NCBI RefSeq assembly: GCF_017792385.1
Contig: NZ_CP051230.1
Location: 3,472,001-3,536,000, forward strand
DNA length: 64,000 nucleotides
From: Hyphomonas sp.
Lineage (GTDB): Bacteria > Pseudomonadota > Alphaproteobacteria > Caulobacterales > Hyphomonadaceae
Reading direction: 5' to 3'
The position numbers and the translations under genes were made by a program. Within the stretch, counting starts at the first letter, position 1. Each line of letters opens with the position of its first letter. The notes beneath the pieces were generated by a model, which had not been told where the DNA came from, did not search any database, and saw only the letters and a list, made by a program, of their open reading frames with translations. Shown piece after piece: positions 34,540 through 43,157 of the stretch.

Positions 34540-35427
34540 TCAGAATTCGATCTCGGCTCCAACCAGCTCCGGCAGTTGCAGGACGATCAGCAGATCGCGC
34601 ATCTCCTGACGGGCAGCCACATGGCTCATCGTGAAGGAGACGTTGGAGCCCTTTTCGGTCAGGTCCAGCAGGGTCAGGCCGGCCGGGAAGAGTTCACGAT
34701 AGATCACGCGCTCCGACAGGCCGGGCGCGAGCCGGAAGCCGATCCGCTTGGAAAGATTCGTCAGGGCTTCGCCGACACGTTCCTTGTTCCGCGCCGCCAG
34801 TGGCGACATCCGGTTGCGCATGACGATCCAGTCAATCGGACGACGCGAGGTCTGTGCCTTTTTCTTGCGGCAGGACCAGACCATTTCGGAATAGAAGCTG
34901 GGCCGCAGCACTTCGAGCGTTTGCGGGTTCACATCGCCGAGCAGATCGAAATCGACGAAACTGTCGTTCAGCGGCGTGATCAATGTGTCGGCATTCACAT
35001 GCGCGAGGCGCGAGAGATAGGTGTCACCGCCCGGACCATCAATGATGATGAAGTCGCAGGCTTTCTTGAGGCGCGCCACGCTGCTGAGGAAACGCTGGGT
35101 CTCCTCCGATTCAGCCTTGTCGAGGTCCCTTTCCGTGGACGCATCCACGCGAACGATTTCGGGCATGGGCAGACGCGCGCCCGTGGACTGCATCCAGCGA
35201 AGGCGATTCTCGAGATACCGGGTCAGGCTGCGCTGGCGCACGTCGAGGTCAATGACGCCCACCTTCTTGCCCATGCGCATCAGCGCAACGGACAGGTGCA
35301 TGGAGACCGTCGACTTGCCCGCACCGCCCTTTTCATTGCCAACGACAATGACGCGGGCCTCGCGCTGCTGCGCTGACAGGTCCGGGCCGCTATCCGTGGT
35401 GAGCGGGGCGAATCCATCAGCGGGCAT
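34540..35427 (-). CDS. mipZ: Division-plane positioning ATPase MipZ
   Basis: ParA-superfamily ATPase that forms a gradient with ParB and inhibits FtsZ polymerisation away from midcell in alphaproteobacteria. The 295-residue protein has the deviant Walker A GNEKGGAGKSTVSMHL, Walker A' VIDLDVRQRSLTRY, and DFIIIDGPGGDTYLSRLAH. The MipZ-specific segments DWIVMRNRMSPLAARNK and ERVIYRELFPAGLTLLDL separate it from ParA and MinD. ATG 35427 has AGGAG 9 nt upstream; the TTG at 35436 does not fit. It lies near panC, as in Caulobacter. Confidence 0.95.
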   Translation of the reverse strand: MPADGFAPLTTDSGPDLSAQQREARVIVVGNEKGGAGKSTVSMHLSVALMRMGKKVGVIDLDVRQRSLTRYLENRLRWMQSTGARLPMPEIVRVDASTERDLDKAESEETQRFLSSVARLKKACDFIIIDGPGGDTYLSRLAHVNADTLITPLNDSFVDFDLLGDVNPQTLEVLRPSFYSEMVWSCRKKKAQTSRRPIDWIVMRNRMSPLAARNKERVGEALTNLSKRIGFRLAPGLSERVIYRELFPAGLTLLDLTEKGSNVSFTMSHVAARQEMRDLLIVLQLPELVGAEIEF

Positions 35428-35467
35428 TATCGACAACTCCTAGTGTACTCGGTCAGCAGATCAGGGC

Positions 35468-35917
35468 TCAGGCGACGTGGGACATTTCCGAACCGGAAGA
35501 CTTTCCGGTGGAGACCACATCCATGAACAGGTCGGCATCTTCCATCGGCATGTCGCCGAAATGCGCCGCCATGGGCTCGCCATCAAACAGCAAATCATCC
35601 GACATGATCGGACCGAAGGCAGCGTGCTTCGGCATCTCGGCATTGACCGGCGCATGCGCCGCTATGTCGGTCAGCAGGCCGCGCAGGCTGGAGAGCGTGC
35701 CGGAGACCCGCCCCAGATCGCGGGAATAGAGTTCCGCAGATTCCGTCACCGGGCTGCCATCGCGGTCGAACATCCATTCGTCCACCGCATTCGGGTTCAG
35801 GTATTCGGTGATCGGCTCCGGCATTGCCATGTCTGCGGCGGCAGATTTGCCGGCGGCCAGACGGAGACCGATGGAAAGCGCGAATGTTTTGAGCGGAGCG
35901 AGAATGCGGTGTGTCAT
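35468..35917 (-). CDS. Hypothetical protein upstream of mipZ
   Basis: A 149-residue acidic protein with a mildly hydrophobic N-terminus (LKTFALSIGLRLAAGKSAAA) and motifs EWMFDRDGSPVTESAELYS and MSDDLLFDGEPMAAHFGDM. No family recognised. GGAGGAATT lies upstream of the ATG. It ends about 40 nt before mipZ on the same strand, so the two are probably co-transcribed, and a possible CtrA box lies just upstream. Confidence 0.7.
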   Translation of the reverse strand: MTHRILAPLKTFALSIGLRLAAGKSAAADMAMPEPITEYLNPNAVDEWMFDRDGSPVTESAELYSRDLGRVSGTLSSLRGLLTDIAAHAPVNAEMPKHAAFGPIMSDDLLFDGEPMAAHFGDMPMEDADLFMDVVSTGKSSGSEMSHVA

Positions 35918-35941
35918 GGGTTTGAAATTCCTCCGAATGGG

Positions 35942-35956
35942 TTAACAACGCGTTTA
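35942..35956. promoter_or_regulatory. Possible CtrA box in the mipZ-operon/panC divergent promoter region
   Basis: TTAA-N7-TTTA matches the full CtrA motif TTAA-N7-TTAA with one mismatch. It lies 25 nt upstream of the 35917 start and about 55 nt upstream of panC. Additional AT-rich TTTTAAAC occurs at about 35977. Binding is not shown. Confidence 0.35.
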
Positions 35957-36009
35957 CGAAATCCTCTGGCAGGATGTTTTAAACAATCCTCATACGGGAA
36001 CTTTTCATA

Positions 36010-36888
36010 GTGAATTCCAAGACAGGTACGTTAACGGCCGCGGTACGCTCGCGGGCCGAGTTGCAACAACAGGTTCGCGCCTGGCGCCAAGCCGGTGAAA
36101 CCATTGGATTTGTTCCCACAATGGGGGCACTTCATGGGGGGCATTTATCGCTGGTGAAGACGGCTGCAACCCGTGCAACAAAGGTCGTGGCCAGCATATT
36201 TGTGAACCCCACACAGTTCGCTCCGGGCGAGGATTTCGACACCTACCCCCGGGACGAATCGGCCGACCGGGCAAAACTCGATTCGGTCGGATGCGATCTG
36301 GTCTACCTGCCTGCCGTGGAGGAAATGTATCCCGACGGCACCCGAACCAATGTCCGGGTGGAGCAGATGTCGGACCTGCTGGACGGCATCTACCGGCCGC
36401 ATTTCTTCTATGGGGTCGCAACCGTGGTGGCGCGCCTCTTCCTCCATGTTCAGCCGGACGTGGCGGTTTTTGGCGAGAAGGATTACCAGCAACTCCAGAT
36501 CATCCGGCGGATGGTGCGCGATCTCGGTTTTCCGATCGAGATTCTCGGCGGCCGGACCACGCGCGATCCGGACGGCCTCGCGCAATCTTCCCGCAATCTG
36601 TACCTTACATCGGAAGAGCGTCGCGCAGCGGGCGCCCTGCAGGCCGCCCTGCACCGCGCCTCCGTTCGGCTGTCCCTCGGCGCGAAGCCTGCGGAAGTCC
36701 TGTCAGAGGCCCGCGACCTGATCATGGCGTCGGGATTTCGTGAAATGAATTATGTCAGCCTGGTCGATCCGGATACGCTGGAAGACCTGCCGGACGCCCC
36801 CTTGCCGGACGGCACTGTGGCCCGCCTTCTGGGTGCCGCCTGGCTGGGCAAGACCCGTCTGATCGACAATATCAGCGTGACGCGGTGA
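36010..36888 (+). CDS. panC: Pantoate-beta-alanine ligase PanC
   Basis: ATP-dependent ligase making pantothenate. The 292-residue protein shows VPTMGALHGGHLSLV (HxGH-type ATP site), FVNPTQFAPGEDF, YPRD, VARLFLHVQPDVAVFGEKDY (KDY lysine) and SSRNLYLTSEER. It starts with GTG and has only a weak ribosome site. It is divergent from the 35917-mipZ unit; its last 17 nt overlap the convergent hisC end. Confidence 0.96.
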   Translation: MNSKTGTLTAAVRSRAELQQQVRAWRQAGETIGFVPTMGALHGGHLSLVKTAATRATKVVASIFVNPTQFAPGEDFDTYPRDESADRAKLDSVGCDLVYLPAVEEMYPDGTRTNVRVEQMSDLLDGIYRPHFFYGVATVVARLFLHVQPDVAVFGEKDYQQLQIIRRMVRDLGFPIEILGGRTTRDPDGLAQSSRNLYLTSEERRAAGALQAALHRASVRLSLGAKPAEVLSEARDLIMASGFREMNYVSLVDPDTLEDLPDAPLPDGTVARLLGAAWLGKTRLIDNISVTR

Positions 36889-37963
36889 AATCCGACAGGG
36901 CGGACAGAACGGCCTGATTGTCCTCAGCCGAACCGACGGTGATGCGCAGCCGGGCTGGCAGGCCATATCCGCCAACCGCCCGCACCAGGATGTTGCGCGC
37001 TTTCAGGTATTCGTTGGCCGCGGCGGCCCGTTCCGCCGTGCCGAAATCCGGCAACACGAAATTGGCGTGGCTGGGTGGCGTCGCGAGGCCGATGGCATTC
37101 AAGGCGCCTGTCATGCGTACCCTCCAGTCGGAATTGTGTTCGCGGCTGCGACTCAGAAACTCCACATCCTGGATGCTGGCCATGCCGGCCGCGACGGCCA
37201 GTCCGTTGACGTTGAACGGCCCGCGAATGCGCTGATAGGTCTGCGCGACTGCTTCCGGCATGTAGCCCCAGCCGAGGCGAAGCGCGGCCAGCCCGTGGAT
37301 CTTCGAGAAGGTGCGCATCATCACCGTGTTTGCCCGGCGGTCGACCAGATCCCGGATCCGGGCCTCGTATTCGGGTCCGACATATTCGGCATAGGCGCCA
37401 TCGACCACGAAGAGGACATGAGGCGGCAAGCTGTCCTGGATCTGTGTCAGGGCGTCGACCGGCAGCATCGTCCCGGTCGGATTGTTGGGGTTCGCCAGAA
37501 ACAGGATTTTCGTCCGCGGCGACACAGCGCCGAGAATGGCATTGACGCCGGCCGTCAGCTCCGTTTCCGGCACGGTCACCGGGTCCGCCCCATGCGACAG
37601 GGCCGAGACGCGATACATGGAAAAGGCGTGTTCCGTGAACAGGATCTCGTCGCCCGGCCCGGCATAGGCCTGGGTCAGGAGGTGAATGATTTCGTCGGAG
37701 CCGGCTGAGACAACCACGCGCGCAGAGTCTGCGATCCCGGTCGCTGCGGCGATCGTTTCCCGCAAGGCCCGATATTCCGGGTCCGGGTACACGTGCACAT
37801 CAGCGGCGACCGCCTTCATCGCCTCGATCGCCTTCGGACTGGGCCCGAACGGGTTTTCATTCGAGGCCAGCATGATCACATGGCCTTGCGCACCGGCCAG
37901 TTTGCCGCCGGGCACATAGGGCTTTGTCTGCAGGATGTGCGGGAGGGGTTTGATCTCGGTCAT
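36872..37963 (-). CDS. hisC: Histidinol-phosphate aminotransferase
   Basis: PLP-dependent class I/II aminotransferase that converts imidazole-acetol phosphate to histidinol phosphate. The 363 residues show ASNENPFGPSPKA, SAGSDEIIHLL, NPNNPTG, VDGAYAEYV, RTFSKIHGLAALRLGWG (Schiff-base Lys) and GLPARLRITVG. Related HisC paralogues can act on aromatic amino acids, and no other his gene is here, so substrate is probable rather than certain. Confidence 0.9.
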   Translation of the reverse strand: MTEIKPLPHILQTKPYVPGGKLAGAQGHVIMLASNENPFGPSPKAIEAMKAVAADVHVYPDPEYRALRETIAAATGIADSARVVVSAGSDEIIHLLTQAYAGPGDEILFTEHAFSMYRVSALSHGADPVTVPETELTAGVNAILGAVSPRTKILFLANPNNPTGTMLPVDALTQIQDSLPPHVLFVVDGAYAEYVGPEYEARIRDLVDRRANTVMMRTFSKIHGLAALRLGWGYMPEAVAQTYQRIRGPFNVNGLAVAAGMASIQDVEFLSRSREHNSDWRVRMTGALNAIGLATPPSHANFVLPDFGTAERAAAANEYLKARNILVRAVGGYGLPARLRITVGSAEDNQAVLSALSDFTASR

Positions 37964-38015
37964 CGCCGCGCGGCTTACACGAAACCTGCCGGTTTAGGAA
38001 CTCCGGAATTGACAG

Positions 38016-39059
38016 CTAGCGGCGGGGTGCCGCTGTGGATTCCCTCAGCATCAGCTTGTAGTCGAGCAGCTTGTGGCGGGGAGCGTCCCCGCCGGGCGTC
38101 GAATCCTCCAGCAGCATGCTGACCGCCTCTGCGGCCAGTTCCCGGCTGGGCTGATAGATGGTCGTCAGGGACGGGCTGATCGTGGTGGCAAGCGGTGTAT
38201 CGTCGAACCCGACCACAGACAGGTCGCGCGGCACTGTGATCTGGCGCCGATAGGCCACGGCCAGCACCCCGGCCGCCATATCGTCATTACAGGCAAAAAT
38301 GGCTGTCGGCCGATCCTGGAGGGAAAGCAGCGCTTCGGCGCCGGCCACACCAGAGTCGAACGCGAAATCTCCGTCTCGAACCAGGTTCGGGTCCGCCTCG
38401 ATCCCGGCGTCCGACAATGCCTGCTGGTATCCGGCAAAGCGGCGCACAGCTTGCGCATGACTATCGGCGCCCTTGATGAAGCCAATGCGGCGATGCCCCA
38501 GCCCGATCAGGTATTCCGTCATCTCGCGGGCTGCCGCCGCATCATCAATGGCGACGTCCTGGCCATGCTCAACATCTTCTGCGGGCGCGATCCGCACGAA
38601 GGGGATGTTCCGGTTCTGCAATTCGGAGATCAGTTTGGCGTCATCCGACAAGGGCGGGGTCAGGATGGCTCCTGCCAGTTTTGTCTCGGCGCGCAATGCA
38701 AGAAGGGACGGATGATTGTCGCTGCAATCCTCCGTGATCAGGCTGTAGCCATAGGCCTGACACCGCTGCAGGGCGCCGAGTTGCACTTCGCCGATATAGT
38801 TCCGGGACGGGTTTGCATAGAACAGGCAGATGATCTGGCTGTGCCGTGCCCGCAGGTTCCGGGCATTGTGATTGGTGCGATAGTTGAGCGTCTTGACCGC
38901 TTCAAGCACCTTTGACCGGGTCTCTTCCCGGACATTGGTCTCGCCATTCAGCACACGGCTGACGGTCTTGAACGAGACGCCAGCCTCGCGCGCCACATCA
39001 ATGATGGTCGCGGGGCGGGCATGCCCGGAGGCCCAGTGCGTTTTCAGCCCGTCAGTCAT
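38016..39059 (-). CDS. LacI-family transcriptional regulator 1 (xylan/xylose island)
   Basis: A 347-residue repressor: N-terminal LacI helix-turn-helix (ATIIDVAREAGVSFKTVSRV, hinge NHNARNLRARHS) and a periplasmic-binding-like sugar domain with CNDDMAAGVLAVAYRR and VVGFDDTPLATTISPSLTT. ATG 39059 has AGAGGAG 6-7 nt upstream; an upstream start at 39221 is rejected. It lies directly downstream of xylA on the same strand, separated by a large hairpin. It could bind either of the two operator types in the island; the sequence does not decide. Confidence 0.93.
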   Translation of the reverse strand: MTDGLKTHWASGHARPATIIDVAREAGVSFKTVSRVLNGETNVREETRSKVLEAVKTLNYRTNHNARNLRARHSQIICLFYANPSRNYIGEVQLGALQRCQAYGYSLITEDCSDNHPSLLALRAETKLAGAILTPPLSDDAKLISELQNRNIPFVRIAPAEDVEHGQDVAIDDAAAAREMTEYLIGLGHRRIGFIKGADSHAQAVRRFAGYQQALSDAGIEADPNLVRDGDFAFDSGVAGAEALLSLQDRPTAIFACNDDMAAGVLAVAYRRQITVPRDLSVVGFDDTPLATTISPSLTTIYQPSRELAAEAVSMLLEDSTPGGDAPRHKLLDYKLMLRESTAAPRR

Positions 39060-39127
39060 CGCGGCTCCTCTGCTGGAACCCTCAAACGGTGGACGCCCGC
39101 GCAGCGAGAAAACGCTGGAGACACAAA

Positions 39128-39156
39128 TTGTCCGCCAAAGAAGGCCTGACGGACAA
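39128..39156. promoter_or_regulatory. Inverted repeat upstream of LacI regulator 1
   Basis: TTGTCCG (39128-39134) is repeated inverted as CGGACAA (39150-39156) with 15 nt between, 70-100 nt upstream of the regulator start. It could be an autoregulatory site or an RNA hairpin; it does not match either palindromic operator elsewhere in the island. Confidence 0.3.
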
Positions 39157-39182
39157 ACTAGCGTTATTTTCCCGGAAGTGAC

Positions 39183-39217
39183 AAGGCCTCGACCACCGGA
39201 GGCGTGGGCGAGGCCTT
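39183..39217 (-). terminator. Hairpin terminator-like element after xylA
   Basis: Stem 39183-39191 with 39209-39217 (9 bp), one mismatch, then 39193-39196 with 39204-39207 around a 7-nt loop. It starts 14 nt after the xylA stop. No U-run follows on the minus strand, so it may stabilise the 3' end rather than terminate fully, allowing some readthrough into the LacI gene. Confidence 0.5.
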
Positions 39218-39231
39218 GCACAGGCCGCAGG

Positions 39232-40578
39232 CTATTTCAGGCTGCGATTGACCAGGTTCTCGAGCATTTCCTGGCGGCCGCTTGCGTGCGAAGGGCTGAG
39301 GCCGGCCTTGGCGGCGTGATCCGCGATGCTCTCCAGGCTGGCGCCTTCAGACAGCATCATCTTGCCGAGATCGGAGTTTTCCCAACCCGCATAGCGGTCA
39401 GCCTTGAATTTCGCGATATCCCCGCGCTCCAGGATGTCTGCTGCCGAGAGCAATGCCCGTGCGAGCGCATCCACGCCGCCGACATGGGCATGGAACAGGT
39501 CTTCAACCGAGCTGGACTGACGACGGACCTTGGCATCGAAATTGAAGCCTCCGGTATCGAGCCCGCCGGACGGCAGCAGCTCGATCAGCGCCAGCGTGAT
39601 GTCCCGGATATCGAGATTGAACTGGTCGGTATCCCAGCCATTCTGATAGTTGCCGCAATTGATGTCGATCGACCCCATGATGCCGAGCGACACTGCCGTC
39701 GCGATCTCATGCGCAAAACTGTGACCGGCCAGGGTCGCATGGTTGGGCTCGATGTTGACATGGACCTCGTCCTCGAGGCCGAACCGCTTGAGGAAGCCGT
39801 ACACGGTTGCGCTGTCGAAATCATACTGGTGGTACATCGGTTCGTGCGGCTTGGGCTCGATCAGGATTTTGCCCTCGAACCCGATCTTGTGCTTGTGGTC
39901 GACGACCATGGCGAGGAACCGGCCGAAATTGCCAAGCTCCCGGTCAAGGTCAGTGTTGAGCAGTGTGTCATAGCCTTCCCGGCCGCCCCACAGCACATAA
40001 TTCTCGCCGCCGAGCGCATGGGTAACCTCCATGCAGTCACGGATCTGGCGAACCGCAACAGCGGCCACTTCCGGATTCGGATTAGTCAGGCCACCGGCAC
40101 CAAAGCGCGGATTGCTGAACAGGTTCGCCGTCCCCCAAAGGAGATTGATCCCCGTGGCTTCCTGATAGGCAGCGAGCCGGTCACCCATCCGCTTCAGATT
40201 GCTGGACAGTTCATCCGGCGTCGGAGAATCTTCCGTCACATCCACATCGTGGAAACAGTAATACGGCAGGCCGAGCTTGCTGAAGAACTCGAAGGCGGCG
40301 GCCATCTTCGCGTCGGCTGCAGCGCGATCATTTACAGCGCCGTGCCAGGGGCGATTGAACGTTCCGCCGCCAAACACGTCGAAGCCATCCCAGCAGAACG
40401 TATGCCAATAGCACACGGCCATCCGCAGATGGTCTTCCATCCGCTTGCCCAGCACGATCTGGTCCTTGTCATAGTAGCGATAGGCCAGCAGGTTCTCGCT
40501 GTCCGGTCCTTCAAATCTGATCGGGTCGATGCCCTTAAAGACGGGGTCGCCGCCCACCTTGATTTGTCCGTCAGCCAT
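39232..40578 (-). CDS. xylA: Xylose isomerase
   Basis: Converts D-xylose to D-xylulose. The 448 residues are the usual class II length, with CYWHTFCWDGFDVFG (catalytic His and Asp), FFSKLGLPYYCFHDVDV, LIEPKPHEPMYHQYDFD (EPKP metal/catalytic motif), VNIEPNHATLAGH and GSIDINCGNYQNGWDTD metal ligands. GGAGAG precedes the ATG. It follows xylB by 12 nt. It indicates the isomerase route for xylose, in contrast with the Weimberg route of Caulobacter. Confidence 0.97.
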   Translation of the reverse strand: MADGQIKVGGDPVFKGIDPIRFEGPDSENLLAYRYYDKDQIVLGKRMEDHLRMAVCYWHTFCWDGFDVFGGGTFNRPWHGAVNDRAAADAKMAAAFEFFSKLGLPYYCFHDVDVTEDSPTPDELSSNLKRMGDRLAAYQEATGINLLWGTANLFSNPRFGAGGLTNPNPEVAAVAVRQIRDCMEVTHALGGENYVLWGGREGYDTLLNTDLDRELGNFGRFLAMVVDHKHKIGFEGKILIEPKPHEPMYHQYDFDSATVYGFLKRFGLEDEVHVNIEPNHATLAGHSFAHEIATAVSLGIMGSIDINCGNYQNGWDTDQFNLDIRDITLALIELLPSGGLDTGGFNFDAKVRRQSSSVEDLFHAHVGGVDALARALLSAADILERGDIAKFKADRYAGWENSDLGKMMLSEGASLESIADHAAKAGLSPSHASGRQEMLENLVNRSLK

Positions 40579-40590
40579 AGTTCACTCTCC

Positions 40591-42036
40591 TCAAAAGGCA
40601 TCTTTCAGCATACGGTACAGCGTACCGAATTTCTCATGTTTCGGGGCAAGCCGGTCGCGGTCGCTCTCCTTCGGCTCCACGATCTGCAAAACAGCTGGCG
40701 CGTCGAACATGTCCTCAATCGAACCTCCCATGATCGCATAGCGCGCAAGCCTGGCAGCGCCATAGGCAGGTCCCGTTGCCGCGCCATCGCGGTACACCAT
40801 GGGCGTGTCGAGGACGGCCGCCAGAATGCGGCCCCAATAGGTTGACTGGGACCCGCCGCCGATCACGGAAATGGAATGGACATCGACGCCGGAATCGACG
40901 AGCGCCCGGAACCCGTCCGCCATGCCAAACGCCACACCTTCCAGCACGGCCTGACCGATCTGAGCGGGCCCGGAATCATGGGTCAGACCGAACAGGACAC
41001 CCGATGCATGGGGATTGTTGTGAGGCGTGCGTTCGCCAGACAGATAGGGGAGGAAGAATTCAGGTCCACCAAGACCTGTCTCTGTCTGCGCGCGTTGCAC
41101 GAGCTCGCCAGCATCGGGCGCCCCGGTCAGTTTGACGGCCCAGTCGAGGCAACTGGCTGCGCTCAACATGACCGACATCAAATGCCACCGGTCCGGCAGG
41201 GCATGGCAGAAGGCATGCGCTGCAGACTCCGGATTCGAACGAAATGTGTTGCCTGCGACGAAGATTACGCCGGACGTGCCTAGTGACAGCAGTGCCTCGC
41301 CCTCGTCGATGACCCCGACGCCCGCAGCGCCCGCCGCATTGTCGCCGCCACCTGCCACGACAGGCACGCGATCCATGCCCCAGGCCTCGGCGGCTTCCTG
41401 ACGCAGGATGCCGGTGACCTCGTGGCCTTCATAAAGTTTCGGCATGTGGTCCACGGTCAGACCGCAGGCCGCCAGCAATTCCCCCGACCAGTCCCGCCCT
41501 GCCACATCCATCCACAGCGTGCCCGAAGAGTCGGACATGTCGGATGCGAGATCCCCGGTCATTCTGAGACGCACATAGTCTTTCGGCAGCAAGACCTTGT
41601 GCACCTTCTCGAACAGGGCCGGTTCATGCCGCCGGACCCATTCGAGCTTTGGCGCCGTGAAGCCGGGCATGACGAGATTTCCGCCTTCCGACACGAAGGC
41701 GGGCGTAGACGCCTGCAGATCTCGGCACTCGGCAAAGCTGCGCCCATCATTCCACAGGATCGCGGGGCGGATCGATGCCAGCGACTTGTCCAGCAGGGTC
41801 GCGCCGTGCATCTGGCCAGAAAGACCGACCGCCTGCACCTTGTGGCGACGGTTCACGTCCAGCTTGGCGACGGCCATATTGGTCGCGGTCCACCAGTCGG
41901 AAGGATTCTGCTCCGACCAGAGCGGCTTCGGTCGCGAAATGGGCAGGTCAGCCTGGCTGACTTCAACCTGGCGCCCTGCCTCATCGATTAGCGCGGCCTT
42001 CACGCTCGATGTTCCGATATCGATCCCTAGAAACAC
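40591..42036 (-). CDS. xylB: Xylulokinase
   Basis: FGGY-family kinase phosphorylating D-xylulose to enter the pentose phosphate pathway. The 481 residues show GIDIGTSSVKAALIDEAG, LSGQMHGATLLDKSL, ILWNDGRSFAEC, VAGGGDNAAGAAGVGV, PYLSGERTPHNNP and VIGGGSQSTYWGRILA. It starts with GTG; GGGAGG lies about 12 nt upstream. First gene of a xylB-xylA transcript, with the 16-bp operator centred 56 nt before the start. Confidence 0.96.
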   Translation of the reverse strand: MFLGIDIGTSSVKAALIDEAGRQVEVSQADLPISRPKPLWSEQNPSDWWTATNMAVAKLDVNRRHKVQAVGLSGQMHGATLLDKSLASIRPAILWNDGRSFAECRDLQASTPAFVSEGGNLVMPGFTAPKLEWVRRHEPALFEKVHKVLLPKDYVRLRMTGDLASDMSDSSGTLWMDVAGRDWSGELLAACGLTVDHMPKLYEGHEVTGILRQEAAEAWGMDRVPVVAGGGDNAAGAAGVGVIDEGEALLSLGTSGVIFVAGNTFRSNPESAAHAFCHALPDRWHLMSVMLSAASCLDWAVKLTGAPDAGELVQRAQTETGLGGPEFFLPYLSGERTPHNNPHASGVLFGLTHDSGPAQIGQAVLEGVAFGMADGFRALVDSGVDVHSISVIGGGSQSTYWGRILAAVLDTPMVYRDGAATGPAYGAARLARYAIMGGSIEDMFDAPAVLQIVEPKESDRDRLAPKHEKFGTLYRMLKDAF

Positions 42037-42084
42037 GTGTCCGATGTCCTCCCGGCGGCCTGATTCTGGGCGGCCGCTCCATAA

Positions 42085-42100
42085 ATGATACCGCTATCAT
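42085..42100. promoter_or_regulatory. Candidate LacI-type operator A1 (xylB / galM divergent region)
   Basis: ATGATACCGCTATCAT is an imperfect palindrome (ATGATA/TATCAT arms, central CCGC) of the size and shape of LacI-family operators. The identical 16-mer recurs at 45523-45538. Its centre is 56 nt from the xylB start and 168 nt from galM. Confidence 0.75.
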
Positions 42101-42260
42101 TTCATTTTTGATGCGGCAAGGGCGGAAATTCAATTGGTGAAACTACGCAGTCGAAGTCCGTTTCCGTAGCGTCACACGGCCGGATTGAGGGATTCCCCTT
42201 CTTTTCATGTTAGCGTTCGCATGCTTTGTGATCGAGATAATTTGAAATGAGGAAACGGAA

Positions 42261-43157
42261 TTGGCCGACTCCACGTCACACGCAAAACTCACACTCGAGT
42301 CGGATACGCTGGTGCTGACCCTTTTGCCCGATCTAGGCGGCAGCGTTGGCAACCTGACCTATCGGGGAATCGACGTTCTGCGGCCCTTTGATGAGGTCGG
42401 GGTGGAGAGCCCGTTGCATACGGGCGGGTTTCCGCTCTTCCCATTTTCGGGCCGGATATCCGATGCCCGGTTCGACTGGAACGGTCGCGCCGTATCCCTG
42501 ACGCCGAACTTCCTGCCGGAGCCGCACGCGATCCATGGTCAGTCGTGGCTCGACAGATGGCAGGTCGTGGACAGCGGCCCGGAGACGGCCTGTCTGGAGT
42601 TCAAGTATGCGCCCTCCGACTGGCCCTGGGCCTATCGCGCGGAGCAGGCGTTCCGCGTCACCGCCAATCGCCTCGACCTGATCATGACACTGACGAATAC
42701 AAGTGACGAAGACATGCCAGCCGGGCTCGGGTGGCACCCCTATTTTCCTCGGGGCGATGCCCGGTTCAGCGTTCCGGTCGACAGGATGTGGACAGCAGAT
42801 TCCGGCATGATCCCGGACCGTCTCTCCTGCCCGCCCCCATCTGCCGACCTGACCGGCTGGCAATCAGTGAATGAAACCGACCTGGATAACGCCTTCACCG
42901 TTTCAAGCTGTGTCAGCCGGATCGAATGGCCCGCCCAAAAGATTGCCGTCGATCTGGAATCCGACAGCCTCTTGGGCCATGTCGTCGTGTACACGCCTCC
43001 TGGCGAGGATTTCTTTTGCGTCGAACCGGTCAGCCACGCGCCTGACGCTGTAAACAGCCGGCACTCCAGGGAAGTGACCGGCCTGCACACCCTTGCGCCG
43101 GGGGAAAGCCTGTCAGCAAAGATCACGCTGACCGTGCGGGAACTGCCCGGACGCTAG
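42261..43157 (+). CDS. Aldose 1-epimerase (galactose mutarotase family)
   Basis: Interconverts alpha and beta anomers of free aldoses; here probably xylose or xylo-oligosaccharides before isomerisation. The 298-residue beta-sandwich protein has PLHTGGFPLFPFSGRISDAR, HAIHGQSWLDRWQV (catalytic His), GLGWHPYFPR (second His) and a C-terminal FFCVEPVSHAPDAV with the catalytic Glu. It starts with TTG, with GAGG 9 nt upstream, and has no signal peptide. Its stop shares CTAG with the convergent LacI regulator 2. Confidence 0.9.
   Translation: MADSTSHAKLTLESDTLVLTLLPDLGGSVGNLTYRGIDVLRPFDEVGVESPLHTGGFPLFPFSGRISDARFDWNGRAVSLTPNFLPEPHAIHGQSWLDRWQVVDSGPETACLEFKYAPSDWPWAYRAEQAFRVTANRLDLIMTLTNTSDEDMPAGLGWHPYFPRGDARFSVPVDRMWTADSGMIPDRLSCPPPSADLTGWQSVNETDLDNAFTVSSCVSRIEWPAQKIAVDLESDSLLGHVVVYTPPGEDFFCVEPVSHAPDAVNSRHSREVTGLHTLAPGESLSAKITLTVRELPGR

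Noticed and set aside
33628..35376. 582-codon plus-strand frame opposite the amidohydrolase and mipZ
   Set aside because: Spans the mipZ terminator and two real minus-strand genes; composition is typical of a shadow frame.
38884..40845. 653-codon plus-strand frame opposite LacI regulator 1 and xylA
   Set aside because: Crosses gene ends and the xylA-lacI hairpin; no domain. xylA is unmistakable on the other strand.
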